In this document: positions 14,713 through 22,550 of the stretch, in pieces
How the letters are laid out: each line of letters begins with the position of its first letter
How positions within the stretch are numbered: position 1 is the first letter of the stretch
From: Halanaerobium sp. MA284_MarDTE_T2
Lineage (GTDB): Bacteria; Bacillota; Halanaerobiia; Halanaerobiales; Halanaerobiaceae
Assembly: GCF_003337245.1 (NCBI RefSeq)
Contig: NZ_QPJE01000019.1
Location: 1-40,324, forward strand
Reading direction: 5' to 3'
Length of the DNA stretch: 40,324 nt
The notes under the pieces: model-generated
Databases searched by the model: none
What the model saw: the letters and a program-made list of their open reading frames with translations, nothing else
Told to the model about the DNA's origin: nothing
Program-made: the position numbers and the translations under genes

Positions 14713-16257
14713 TTATTGTAATGAAAATTTCAATAATTCCAACAACATATCCAAATTAATCCCATAACATATTAATGAAATCGAAAAAATAATAGACAAG
14801 AAAATATTTATCCAAAAATAAGCATTAAACATCATATTCTTTTTATCCATTATACTCCTGTCATCATTATTTTCACCTGTAATTTTATTGATTTCATCTT
14901 CATCTAAAATTGACTTGCAATGATCTTTAAAATTTTCATAAGTATAAATAATATGTTTTCTATTTCCCCAGATATAAATTGAATGATATAAAGTATTAAA
15001 AACTATGAAAATTCCAGATCCAACCATTATTAATTTTATAAAGTTAACGGGTATATTCCTAGTCAGATATGATAATAATACAGTAATAATTGCACCAACT
15101 ACTCCCAATATATTGCTAGTAAGCACTTTCATTAATTCCTTTATTTCACTATCCAAATCTTTAATCCTATCATAAATTTGCAATTCAATATTATTTCTTT
15201 CTTCAAAATAGACTCTCATTTTATCTTGAATATAAGTTTTAAAAATGCTCCTAGATGAGTTATAAATATTCTCAATATTATTTAAAAACTTTTCGAAAAT
15301 ATTCTCAGTTTTTGACAAGCTGGAGTTTCGAGTTATAACATTTCTTACAATTTCTATTCTATCGGGAATTTTAACATCATAGATCCAATTATATAAATCC
15401 ATTGCTATTTTTATATCATCTGCAGCAATATCTAACTTATCAATTTTATCTATATTAATTTTGATTATTTTGTACCCTTCAATAACAATAAACTTTTTTC
15501 CTTCTCTTTCCTCCAGTCTATTTGCAATAAAAATAAATATTGTCTTTAAAACAATTTTATTAAAATAATTAATTAACCACTTTTCAAGATCATTAGTTAG
15601 ACTTTTATCAAAAAAATAAAAAATATCTGGTGGTAAATTGGATAATGAACTATAGTAGCAATTTTCTTTTTGCTTTTCGATTTTATAACTTAAATTTTTT
15701 GTATCTCCATTAGATTTAATTTCTAACTGATCTAAATTATTTCCGCCTAAAATTTTAAAATAACTATTTGATAAATCAATTTCATTCTCCAATAGTAAAA
15801 TCCAGTTGTCTTTAGAAAAGTATCTGCATAATTCACTGTAGCTAATGTCATTGAGCCAACTTTTTAGTTTATCTTCAAAGAAAAATAAATAACTTTTTCC
15901 ATTAGAAATATTATGATTTCTTTTCTTTAAAAATTTATTTTTATCAATACTAATTTTAAACTCAAAATTAGTATCTGTATACCTTTCAAGTCGTTCGGTG
16001 TAAGTATCCAGTTTCTCTTTATTATAAGTAATGGTATTAAAGCTTTTATTTCTACCACTAATTTCGCTTGTATTTATATGGATAGTAACAGCTTTTTTTA
16101 ATAGTGCAAAAAGTTCATCATAATTAATATTTAATATTTCATTAATTTCATTCCCGGTTAATTGACTTGTTATTTCTAAATATTCATCATCTTCATTATA
16201 GGCAGTATCAGGTAATTTATCTAAGATATCTTTTATAATTTTCATTAAATCTCTCAT
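14713..16257 (-). CDS. Membrane protein of unknown family, partner of the NdpA-like gene
   Basis: This 514-residue protein starts behind AGGTGGTGTTTAT, 11 bp after the stop of the NdpA-like gene. About 370 N-terminal residues are soluble, mixed alpha/beta and highly charged. The C-terminal part has three hydrophobic helices: near 380-400 (ILGVVGAIITVLLSYL), 405-428 (FIKLIMVGSGIFIVFNTLYH) and 480-503 (YFWINIFLSIIFSISLICYG). No signal peptide or known catalytic motif is visible. A soluble sensor plus C-terminal helices is a layout common among membrane-disrupting defence effectors, which is the basis for the guess. The family is not recognised. Confidence 0.6.
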   Translation of the reverse strand: MRDLMKIIKDILDKLPDTAYNEDDEYLEITSQLTGNEINEILNINYDELFALLKKAVTIHINTSEISGRNKSFNTITYNKEKLDTYTERLERYTDTNFEFKISIDKNKFLKKRNHNISNGKSYLFFFEDKLKSWLNDISYSELCRYFSKDNWILLLENEIDLSNSYFKILGGNNLDQLEIKSNGDTKNLSYKIEKQKENCYYSSLSNLPPDIFYFFDKSLTNDLEKWLINYFNKIVLKTIFIFIANRLEEREGKKFIVIEGYKIIKINIDKIDKLDIAADDIKIAMDLYNWIYDVKIPDRIEIVRNVITRNSSLSKTENIFEKFLNNIENIYNSSRSIFKTYIQDKMRVYFEERNNIELQIYDRIKDLDSEIKELMKVLTSNILGVVGAIITVLLSYLTRNIPVNFIKLIMVGSGIFIVFNTLYHSIYIWGNRKHIIYTYENFKDHCKSILDEDEINKITGENNDDRSIMDKKNMMFNAYFWINIFLSIIFSISLICYGINLDMLLELLKFSLQ

Positions 16258-16268
16258 ATAAACACCAC

Positions 16269-17297
16269 CTATTTAATATTATAATCATAATTATCAGTTT
16301 TAATAGAAATCTCATAACCGCCATCTTCCAGAGATTTAACTTTGATATATCTTTCCTCATCATATAAAACTTTATCTAGTCTAATTTGAATATCTTCTCT
16401 GGTTTTTATTACTACTTTTTTATTATTAATAATTTCTTCATCAGGTTTAAATTCATAATCTCCTATATCCTCTGATATTAAAAATTCAACATATTCTTCT
16501 TGATTTTCCTCAGATATTACATCAGAAAACTCTCTAATATTTATTTGAGATTTTCTTTCCAGGGTATTATACATATAACTAATAATCTCTTCGCGCTCTT
16601 TACTGTCTTCATACTTTTCATTTACAAAATCAATTGTAGAATTTTTAAATACTCTGGTTTTATGTTTATCATCTTTTTCTAATTTTGCATTTAAAAAATT
16701 CCTTAGAAAAAACTGAGCAATATCTTTATCAGCAGACTTAGAATTGGTCTGTTTATCTAATATAACAATATCAAAATTATTATCATTATTTTCAGGTTGA
16801 ATAAATGCTGATTTTTGTAATTTCTGATTTAAGTTGGGGAGACTACTTCTTTCATCAACAACTAATTTTGTTTTTGTTTTTCCATCTTCAGTTTCTTTAA
16901 CATCATGTATATAAATTTCATTATAATCCATTTTTAATAATGCTAAATAATTATTATTATTAGATTCAAAGCTAACCACAATTAAATCAGCCGGAGATAT
17001 TGTTTTATTTGACATAGATATAAATAACTGATTCGCGATTTCTTTACTACTTTTTACAAATGTATCTGGATTTTCAAAAATATTATTACAACTTATTTTA
17101 ACGGAATTATTTTCTCCTTCAAATTTAGCTGCCCTAGTTTTGTCATCATTAACAGATTTTAAAATATGCTTTTTTATAAATTCTTTTATTTTATCATCTA
17201 ATTCCAGAGTGTAATCACTCATTTTCTTGAATTCTTCTCTATTATTTAATATATGTAATATAGCATTTTTTATTACCGGCTCTTTAATATTTCTCAT
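16269..17297 (-). CDS. Nucleoid-associated protein (NdpA/YejK-type)
   Basis: ATG 17297 is preferred: GGGGAGG lies 13 nt upstream, whereas the in-frame ATG at 17339 has no ribosome site. The 342-residue product matches the 37-kDa nucleoid-associated family: AILHILNNRE near the start, then IANQLFISMSNKTISPADLI and VVSFESNNNNYLALLKMDY, the conserved 'DL.vv.f....yla.lKldY' core, then IVILDKQ and AQFFLRNFLNAKL. YejK binds nucleoids. In accessory islands such proteins occur beside partner genes and may sense DNA. Here it is first in a two-gene unit with a membrane protein. Confidence 0.8.
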   Translation of the reverse strand: MRNIKEPVIKNAILHILNNREEFKKMSDYTLELDDKIKEFIKKHILKSVNDDKTRAAKFEGENNSVKISCNNIFENPDTFVKSSKEIANQLFISMSNKTISPADLIVVSFESNNNNYLALLKMDYNEIYIHDVKETEDGKTKTKLVVDERSSLPNLNQKLQKSAFIQPENNDNNFDIVILDKQTNSKSADKDIAQFFLRNFLNAKLEKDDKHKTRVFKNSTIDFVNEKYEDSKEREEIISYMYNTLERKSQINIREFSDVISEENQEEYVEFLISEDIGDYEFKPDEEIINNKKVVIKTREDIQIRLDKVLYDEERYIKVKSLEDGGYEISIKTDNYDYNIK

Positions 17298-17598
17298 CTT
17301 TTTGTTTATGCCTCCCCTGTTGAATTCATTATAATACATTTGTTCGTTATTATCAATTTTTCTTTTGCTTTTTTTAGTATCAAATGATCAATATAATGTC
17401 CATATGTACCTTTTTATAATAATCTTTACATTTAAGCTAATTTTAAGCTATTACTATATTTCTCTATATTTATAAGTTTTCCTGCCATTATTTAATATTC
17501 ATAGCAAAATAGCAACCTTATAAAATTGCAAATTAAGCTTCCCTGCAGCCTTAAGCGCTAAAATTTATGAAAGTACTCGGCTTCACCAAAATAAAAAA

Positions 17599-17632
17599 AC
17601 TCTCACCAGATTTTATGCCTCCAGTGAGAGTA
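17599..17632 (-). terminator. Terminator of the HD/YwgA unit
   Basis: On the minus strand ACTCTCACTGGAG pairs with TCTGGTGAGAGT, followed by TTTTTTTATTTT. It is the third member of the terminator family at 5072 and 7773. The rest of the 17298-17697 gap holds the 30-bp repeat, AT-rich sequence and presumably the NdpA promoter, which I could not place. Confidence 0.85.
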
Positions 17633-17648
17633 GTTGCTTTTGTCAAGC

Positions 17649-17678
17649 AAAAGTGTAAAATATTATTTGACATTCACA
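17649..17678 (+). repeat. 30-bp perfect direct repeat bounding the island, right copy
   Basis: Identical to 7115-7144 over exactly 30 bp; flanking bases differ on both sides. It lies 19 bp beyond the stop of the YwgA-like gene and just before the terminator at 17599-17632. Confidence 0.8.
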
Positions 17679-17697
17679 TCCCCAGCTAAATTTAATT

Positions 17698-18243
17698 TCA
17701 GATTAGTGAGTTTTCTGTTTCGTTATCATATTGTTCTAATTCCTCAGCTGCAGATTTAGCATCCTCTAAACTAACATGTGGTTTTAATTCAACAATTTTT
17801 TTTGCAATGTCAATATTGTCAGTAACACCTTCAGTATTTCTAACATATAAAGCAGTTGCTACCTTTTCAAGTTCTTTAACAGATTTATTAGCTAATCTGT
17901 CAACTACAAAACTAAGTTCTCTATCATATTCTCTAATTAAATCATTATATTTGTTCTCCAATAAATCAGCTCTTTTACTCGGTTTAAATGAAGCACCAAA
18001 AGGTCTACGGGGTTCCATTAATATAAAATCATCTGCCCTTAAAGCACCAAGTTCATCCCTTAAATGAAAAGAAAATGGACCATGTTTATATAAAATAAAA
18101 TCGTAGTTTAAATCTATATTGAAAAATTCTTCCAAAAAATATGTGCATTTTTGTATATGAGTTTCTCCAGTCCAGCTGCCTGCATCCTGCATTTTACGAA
18201 TTAAAGCAACAGTTAAAGCCTTCTTTTCCTGGATATTTAACAT
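17698..18243 (-). CDS. YwgA-like protein partner of the HD phosphohydrolase
   Basis: The start at ATG 18243 follows the HD gene's TAA by one base and uses AAGGAGG 12 nt upstream; an in-frame ATG at 18255 would sit directly on that site. The 181-residue product contains GETHIQKCTYFLEEFFNIDL, then YDFILYKHGPFSFHLRDEL, similar to Bacillus YwgA and distantly to DUF4065/Panacea-type proteins. In Bacillus subtilis ywgA neighbours ywfO, an HD phosphohydrolase, the same pairing as here. The biochemical role is unknown. The arrangement suggests a regulator or antitoxin-like partner of the nucleotide hydrolase. Confidence 0.6.
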   Translation of the reverse strand: MLNIQEKKALTVALIRKMQDAGSWTGETHIQKCTYFLEEFFNIDLNYDFILYKHGPFSFHLRDELGALRADDFILMEPRRPFGASFKPSKRADLLENKYNDLIREYDRELSFVVDRLANKSVKELEKVATALYVRNTEGVTDNIDIAKKIVELKPHVSLEDAKSAAEELEQYDNETENSLI

Positions 18244-18244
18244 T

Positions 18245-19543
18245 TTAAATATCATCCTCCTTTAAAATTGCCTTTTTATTAGCTTTTAACCATTCATCTG
18301 CATCTTTTTTTAAATCAGAATTTATAAAAACAAAATCCACTTTCACAACTGGAATATTATTTAAAGCATCAGATATGTTAACAGAAGATTCAACTTCTCC
18401 GTTATTTAATAAAACAGGAAAATCATATGTACCTCCGGTAGGATGATAACTATCAGCTCTAACATTCTCTTTCCCAAATTCTTCTTTGGCAGCTTCATAA
18501 ATAGCTGTGTTTGGATCAATGTTAATCTCCATATCGCCCGGATTAGGAGAATATAATACTTTAAAGTGATTTCTTTCTAAAATTATTTCTGCATCCTTAT
18601 GACCTGGTTTATCCTCATTGTTTAATGCTTCCCGCATAACAACTAAGATTTTATTATCAGTTAAATTTAAATGAAAATCCAGATCGTCAGTAATTTTATC
18701 TTTCCCTAACCAGGATTTCATAAAATCTTTTAAATGAATATCATAAATTCTTCTAACTCGATGCATATAAACATGAGTAAACATATAATATCTGGCCAGT
18801 AATAAAGATTCGGCTGTATGAATACCTCCAATTTCAATCCCCAGTGCTGGTTCTTCAGTATCTGCATATTCTTTGGGTAAAATTCTTAAGGTATCAATTA
18901 AACGAAAATGATCAAAATTTCCATAAGCAACCCCAGCATGATAAGAATCTCTTAAAAGATAATCAATTCTATCTACACCAAAAGAATCACCAGTTATTAT
19001 TTCTGTTAAGATGCTTTCCCAGTCTGAAAAAGTAAGGTCAGGCAGTTCTTTAGGCCCGACTGCTAATTTTTTGATATCATCTGTTCTCAAAGGTGGAGTC
19101 ATTCCCTGCCAGATTCCTTCAAGCTCATCTATGATATTTGCAGTAAAAGTTTCATGACTGCAGCCTTCTTCCATAAGTTCTTTTTCTGCTGCATGTGAAA
19201 AGGGAATATGACCAAGATCATGACATAAAGCAGCCATTCTAATAACTTCTTTCCAATAATTCCTTTTGACTGAATCATTTACTTCCGGGAATTTATCTTT
19301 TATTTCATTATGAATATTTTCAGGATCAGTGACAACATCATAAACTCTACTTGCCAGTTCCATGACACCTAATGAATGTTCAAAGCGATTATGAGTCGCT
19401 CCTGGATAAACTAGATATGTTAATGCTAATTGGTGAATATAGCGCAAACGCTGAAATTGTGGAGAATCTAAGACTTTTCTTTCTTCCGAAGAAAGTTTAA
19501 TAAAAGTATGTATAGGGTCTCTAATCTCATGAGTTAGATTCAT
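18245..19543 (-). CDS. HD-superfamily phosphohydrolase (dGTPase-related, YwfO-like)
   Basis: This 432-residue protein starts behind AAAGGGGAAATTAT. It has the metal-binding HD signature: HNRFEHSLGVMELA (His at 56), ALCHDLGHIPFSH (HD at 108-109) and DRIDYLLRDSYHAG further on, as in dGTP triphosphohydrolase relatives of COG1078. The opening IRDPIHTFIKLSSEE and SPQFQRLRYIHQLAL are typical of that group. It probably hydrolyses a nucleotide; substrate unproven. dGTPase-type enzymes can act in phage defence by depleting dNTPs, and this one sits at the edge of a defence island, but housekeeping relatives also exist. Confidence 0.85.
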   Translation of the reverse strand: MNLTHEIRDPIHTFIKLSSEERKVLDSPQFQRLRYIHQLALTYLVYPGATHNRFEHSLGVMELASRVYDVVTDPENIHNEIKDKFPEVNDSVKRNYWKEVIRMAALCHDLGHIPFSHAAEKELMEEGCSHETFTANIIDELEGIWQGMTPPLRTDDIKKLAVGPKELPDLTFSDWESILTEIITGDSFGVDRIDYLLRDSYHAGVAYGNFDHFRLIDTLRILPKEYADTEEPALGIEIGGIHTAESLLLARYYMFTHVYMHRVRRIYDIHLKDFMKSWLGKDKITDDLDFHLNLTDNKILVVMREALNNEDKPGHKDAEIILERNHFKVLYSPNPGDMEINIDPNTAIYEAAKEEFGKENVRADSYHPTGGTYDFPVLLNNGEVESSVNISDALNNIPVVKVDFVFINSDLKKDADEWLKANKKAILKEDDI

Positions 19544-19580
19544 ATAATTTCCCCTTTCACATTAACTAATTTATAAACAA

Positions 19581-19609
19581 ATTATAAAACAAATGTTCAC
19601 AAAAAGCAA
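19581..19609 (-). promoter_or_regulatory. Promoter of the HD/YwgA operon
   Basis: On the minus strand TTGCTT (19609-19604), 17 bp, then a perfect TATAAT (19586-19581), 38 bp upstream of the HD gene's ATG. No clear terminator is seen between manC (stop at 19782) and this promoter. Confidence 0.7.
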
Positions 19610-19781
19610 GTTTATTTTTAATTTTCTGAAAATAAATTTTCCGATTAACTCTCCTCATTAACTAATCTAATGGAAGGTAGTCTACCACATAAACAAATGA
19701 CAGCCCACTAATTATTATAATTGGAGTTATTATAATACATTAACATAATTAAATCAACTCTTAGAAAATTATCAATTTTTT

Positions 19782-20858
19782 TTACAAACAATCCTCAAGA
19801 CCTTCTGCTTCCAAAATATTTCTGATCTCTTTAACTTCCTGGGCTCGCTTTTTATCACAGATTAAAATAGCATCTTCAGTATCAACTATCACTACATCAT
19901 CAAGGCCAATAGTAGTTACTACTTTATTTGGACTGTGAATAATAGAGTTAGTAGTATCTATCCCGTAATGTTTACCGATCACTACATTACCATCAGCATC
20001 TACTTTTTTAACTCTTTCTAAAGCCGGCCAGCTGCCGAGATCATCCCAGCCAAAAGAACCAGGAATAACAAAGATATCATCTGCTTTTTCCATAATTCCA
20101 TAGTCAATGGAAACACTCTGCATCTTTTCGAATTCATCTCTAATTACTTTTTTAGCTAAATCTGTTCCTAAAGCATTTTTTATTCTTTCTAAGGACTGAT
20201 ACATCTCAGGTAAATGTCTCTCTATATTAGCTAGAATACTGCTTAACTGCCAGATAAACATCCCACTGTTCCAGAGATATGTTCCTTCTTCTAAAAACTC
20301 TTTAGCAGTGCTTAAATCAGGTTTTTCAGTAAAGTTACGAACTTCAAACACCTGATCTCCATCTATAGTATGTAATTGATCACCAAAGTGAATATAGCCA
20401 TAACCTGTTTCTGGATGAGTTGGTTCTATACCAATAGTAACTAAGTTTTTACCAGTAGCTGCAGTCATAATTGATTTTCTTAAAATATCTACAAATCTTT
20501 TTTGATCTTTAATTAAATGGTCAGCCGGTAAAACAATCATTGTTGATCCAGGATATTTATCTTCAATTACTACTGAAGATAAACCTATACAGGCAGCTGT
20601 ATTTCTTTTCATTGGTTCTACAATTATGTTTTCTGAAGGTATACCATCCAATTGTTTTTTGATTGCTTTTTGATAGGCTTCATTAGTTGCAATAAAAACC
20701 TGTTCTAAAGGAACAAGTTCATTTATTCTTTCTACAGTTTCCTGCAGCATTGTTTTTTGATTGTCATTTAACTTTAAAAACTGTTTGGGATGGTCTTTTC
20801 TGCTTAAAGGCCAGAATCTAGTTCCTTCTCCTCCAGCCATAATTAAAGCTGTTATCAT
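19782..20858 (-). CDS. manC: Mannose-1-phosphate guanylyltransferase
   Basis: This 358-residue cytosolic enzyme makes GDP-mannose from mannose-1-phosphate and GTP. It opens ALIMAGGEGTRFWPLSRKDH (about residues 4-23), continuing PKQF, the nucleotide-binding signature of the GMP branch of sugar-nucleotidyltransferases. VLPADHLI, FTEKPD and GSFGWDDLGSW appear later in the correct order. There is no C-terminal mannose-6-phosphate isomerase domain (bifunctional forms are about 470). It is the last gene of the polysaccharide operon. No GDP-mannose dehydratase is present, so mannose itself is the likely product sugar. Confidence 0.93.
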   Translation of the reverse strand: MITALIMAGGEGTRFWPLSRKDHPKQFLKLNDNQKTMLQETVERINELVPLEQVFIATNEAYQKAIKKQLDGIPSENIIVEPMKRNTAACIGLSSVVIEDKYPGSTMIVLPADHLIKDQKRFVDILRKSIMTAATGKNLVTIGIEPTHPETGYGYIHFGDQLHTIDGDQVFEVRNFTEKPDLSTAKEFLEEGTYLWNSGMFIWQLSSILANIERHLPEMYQSLERIKNALGTDLAKKVIRDEFEKMQSVSIDYGIMEKADDIFVIPGSFGWDDLGSWPALERVKKVDADGNVVIGKHYGIDTTNSIIHSPNKVVTTIGLDDVVIVDTEDAILICDKKRAQEVKEIRNILEAEGLEDCL

Positions 20859-20880
20859 TTGAAATCAACTCCAAATATAA

Positions 20881-21645
20881 TTAATATAATTTAAATCCCC
20901 ATTTTTTAAAATAATAAAATAAAGACTCAATATTAACCCAGGTTAACTTAAAACTTTTATGAGATCCTCGCTGCCATTCATGAATAACATAATTATCAGG
21001 AAAAAATATAGTTTTAGAAATTTTATTTACTCTTTTGGTAATATCGGCATCTTCTAAATACATAAAAAAGTTCTCATCAAAACCCTCTAATTCCTTATAA
21101 ATATCTGTTCTGAAAAACATAAAACAACCTGTCGCGTATGGAACTTTAAAATAACTATTATAATTTGTATCTCGCATTTCAAAATAATCCTGCCTTTTTT
21201 TGAAAAAACCTGACAGAAATCTTCTGATTAACAAATCAATAAAGGTAACTTCTCTTTTGGCAAGATATTGGATTTCATTATCCACCCCTTTAACTAGAGG
21301 AGTTAATAAGCCAACATCTTGATTCTGTTCCATATAATTATACATATCTATTATAACTTTATTTTCAATAACAATATCTGGATTTACCACTATATGATAT
21401 TTAGAATTTAACCTATTGAGAACTTTATTATGGGCTTTACCAAAACCTTCATTATCAGCGTTTTCAATAAGCTCAATATTTCCATCAATTTCTTTAACTA
21501 TATCACAAGTTCTATCAGTTGAGTTATTATCAATAACATAAATTTTATAATTAACATCATAAATATGTTCTACAATACTTTTGATAGTCTTCCCTATTAT
21601 TTTTTCGTTGTTATAAGTAACTATTGACATTGTAATATCAAACAT
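20881..21645 (-). CDS. Family 2 glycosyltransferase (rhamnosyltransferase-like)
   Basis: ATG 21645 is preferred (GGTGA with short spacing); a TTG at 21657 is an alternative. The gene overlaps the end of rfbD. The 254-residue product has a GT-A fold start (MSIVTYNNEKIIGKTIKSIV, VIDNNSTDRT), the HIVVNPDIVI region (VNPD as the DXD-like site), and GCFMFFRTDIYKELEGFDEN with FFMYLEDADITKR, features shared with WbbL-type rhamnosyltransferases. Its placement directly after the dTDP-rhamnose genes supports transfer of L-rhamnose at the cytoplasmic face of the membrane. Acceptor unknown. Confidence 0.85.
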   Translation of the reverse strand: MFDITMSIVTYNNEKIIGKTIKSIVEHIYDVNYKIYVIDNNSTDRTCDIVKEIDGNIELIENADNEGFGKAHNKVLNRLNSKYHIVVNPDIVIENKVIIDMYNYMEQNQDVGLLTPLVKGVDNEIQYLAKREVTFIDLLIRRFLSGFFKKRQDYFEMRDTNYNSYFKVPYATGCFMFFRTDIYKELEGFDENFFMYLEDADITKRVNKISKTIFFPDNYVIHEWQRGSHKSFKLTWVNIESLFYYFKKWGFKLY

Positions 21646-22477
21646 CTTTTTCACCAACTAAATAATCTTTTAAAGCTTCTTCCCATTCCCGCATCTTATA
21701 AATATCCTGACTCTCAAGAGCGAAATTATCCATCACAGAATAAGCTGGTCTTTCAGCAAGACTACCAAATTCTTCAGCAGTCGTAGGATTAACTACTATA
21801 TCAATACCTTTTATTTCAAATATCTTTTTTGCAAAATCATACCAGCTGCAGCTTCCACTATTTGAAACATGATAAGTTCCATATAATCCAGAGTCAATTA
21901 TTTTAGAAATAGCAATAGCTAAATCCTTAGCAAAAGTTGGAGTACCCTGTTGGTCGCTTACAATATTTAAACTATCTTTATTTTCTGCAAGAGATAACAT
22001 TGTTTTAACAAAATTATGACCATCACCATACAACCAGGCAGTACGAACTATATAAAATTTATTTAAAAGTTCTTTAACCAGCTTTTCACCTTCCAATTTG
22101 CTTTTCCCATAAACACTTAAGGGAGAAGGGATATCAAATTCATTATAATTTTCATCTTTATCTCCAGCAAAAACAAAATCAGTGCTAACATAAAGCATTT
22201 CTGAGTTAGCTTTCTGGCAGGCCAGAGCAACATTTCTTGTTCCTAAAGTATTAACTTTATAAGCTGCTCCTTCATTTTTTTCACAGCCATCTACATCAGT
22301 CATTGCAGCAGCATGAATAACTATGTCAGGGTTTAACTCTCTAATTAAGTTGACTGTTTCTTCTGCATTTGTTATATCCATCTCATCTATATCAACACCA
22401 GTAATATTCTGATCACTGTATAGCTTTAATAATTCTTTTCCAAGCTGACCTTTAGATCCGGTAACAAGTATTTTCAT
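21638..22477 (-). CDS. rfbD: dTDP-4-dehydrorhamnose reductase
   Basis: This 279-residue short-chain dehydrogenase performs the last step to dTDP-L-rhamnose. MKILVTGSKGQLGKELLKLY gives the NAD(P)H-binding motif, VIHAAAMTDVDGCEK follows, and SPLSVYGKSKLEGEKLV holds the YxxxK catalytic pair. The ribosome site is TTGAGGTGTGAAAA. A strong terminator-like hairpin lies just upstream (22510-22541), so this gene and those after it may be expressed at a lower level than rfbB. Confidence 0.95.
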   Translation of the reverse strand: MKILVTGSKGQLGKELLKLYSDQNITGVDIDEMDITNAEETVNLIRELNPDIVIHAAAMTDVDGCEKNEGAAYKVNTLGTRNVALACQKANSEMLYVSTDFVFAGDKDENYNEFDIPSPLSVYGKSKLEGEKLVKELLNKFYIVRTAWLYGDGHNFVKTMLSLAENKDSLNIVSDQQGTPTFAKDLAIAISKIIDSGLYGTYHVSNSGSCSWYDFAKKIFEIKGIDIVVNPTTAEEFGSLAERPAYSVMDNFALESQDIYKMREWEEALKDYLVGEKDV

Positions 22478-22500
22478 TTTTCACACCTCAATTTCATTAA

Positions 22501-22541
22501 TAAAAGAAAAGCTGGAGCTGCTTAATAGCATCGCTCCAGCT
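22501..22541 (-). terminator. Intrinsic terminator/attenuator inside the rhamnose operon
   Basis: A perfect 9-bp stem, AGCTGGAGC (22510-22518) with GCTCCAGCT (22533-22541), is followed on the minus strand by TTTTCTTTT. It lies between rfbB and rfbD, in the middle of a pathway operon. Confidence 0.75.
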
Positions 22542-22550
22542 CAATAAAAA

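Noticed and set aside
19660-19780. Possible terminator after manC (GGTAGTCTACC)
   Set aside because: The 5-bp stem has a one-base loop and no T-tract in the right place.
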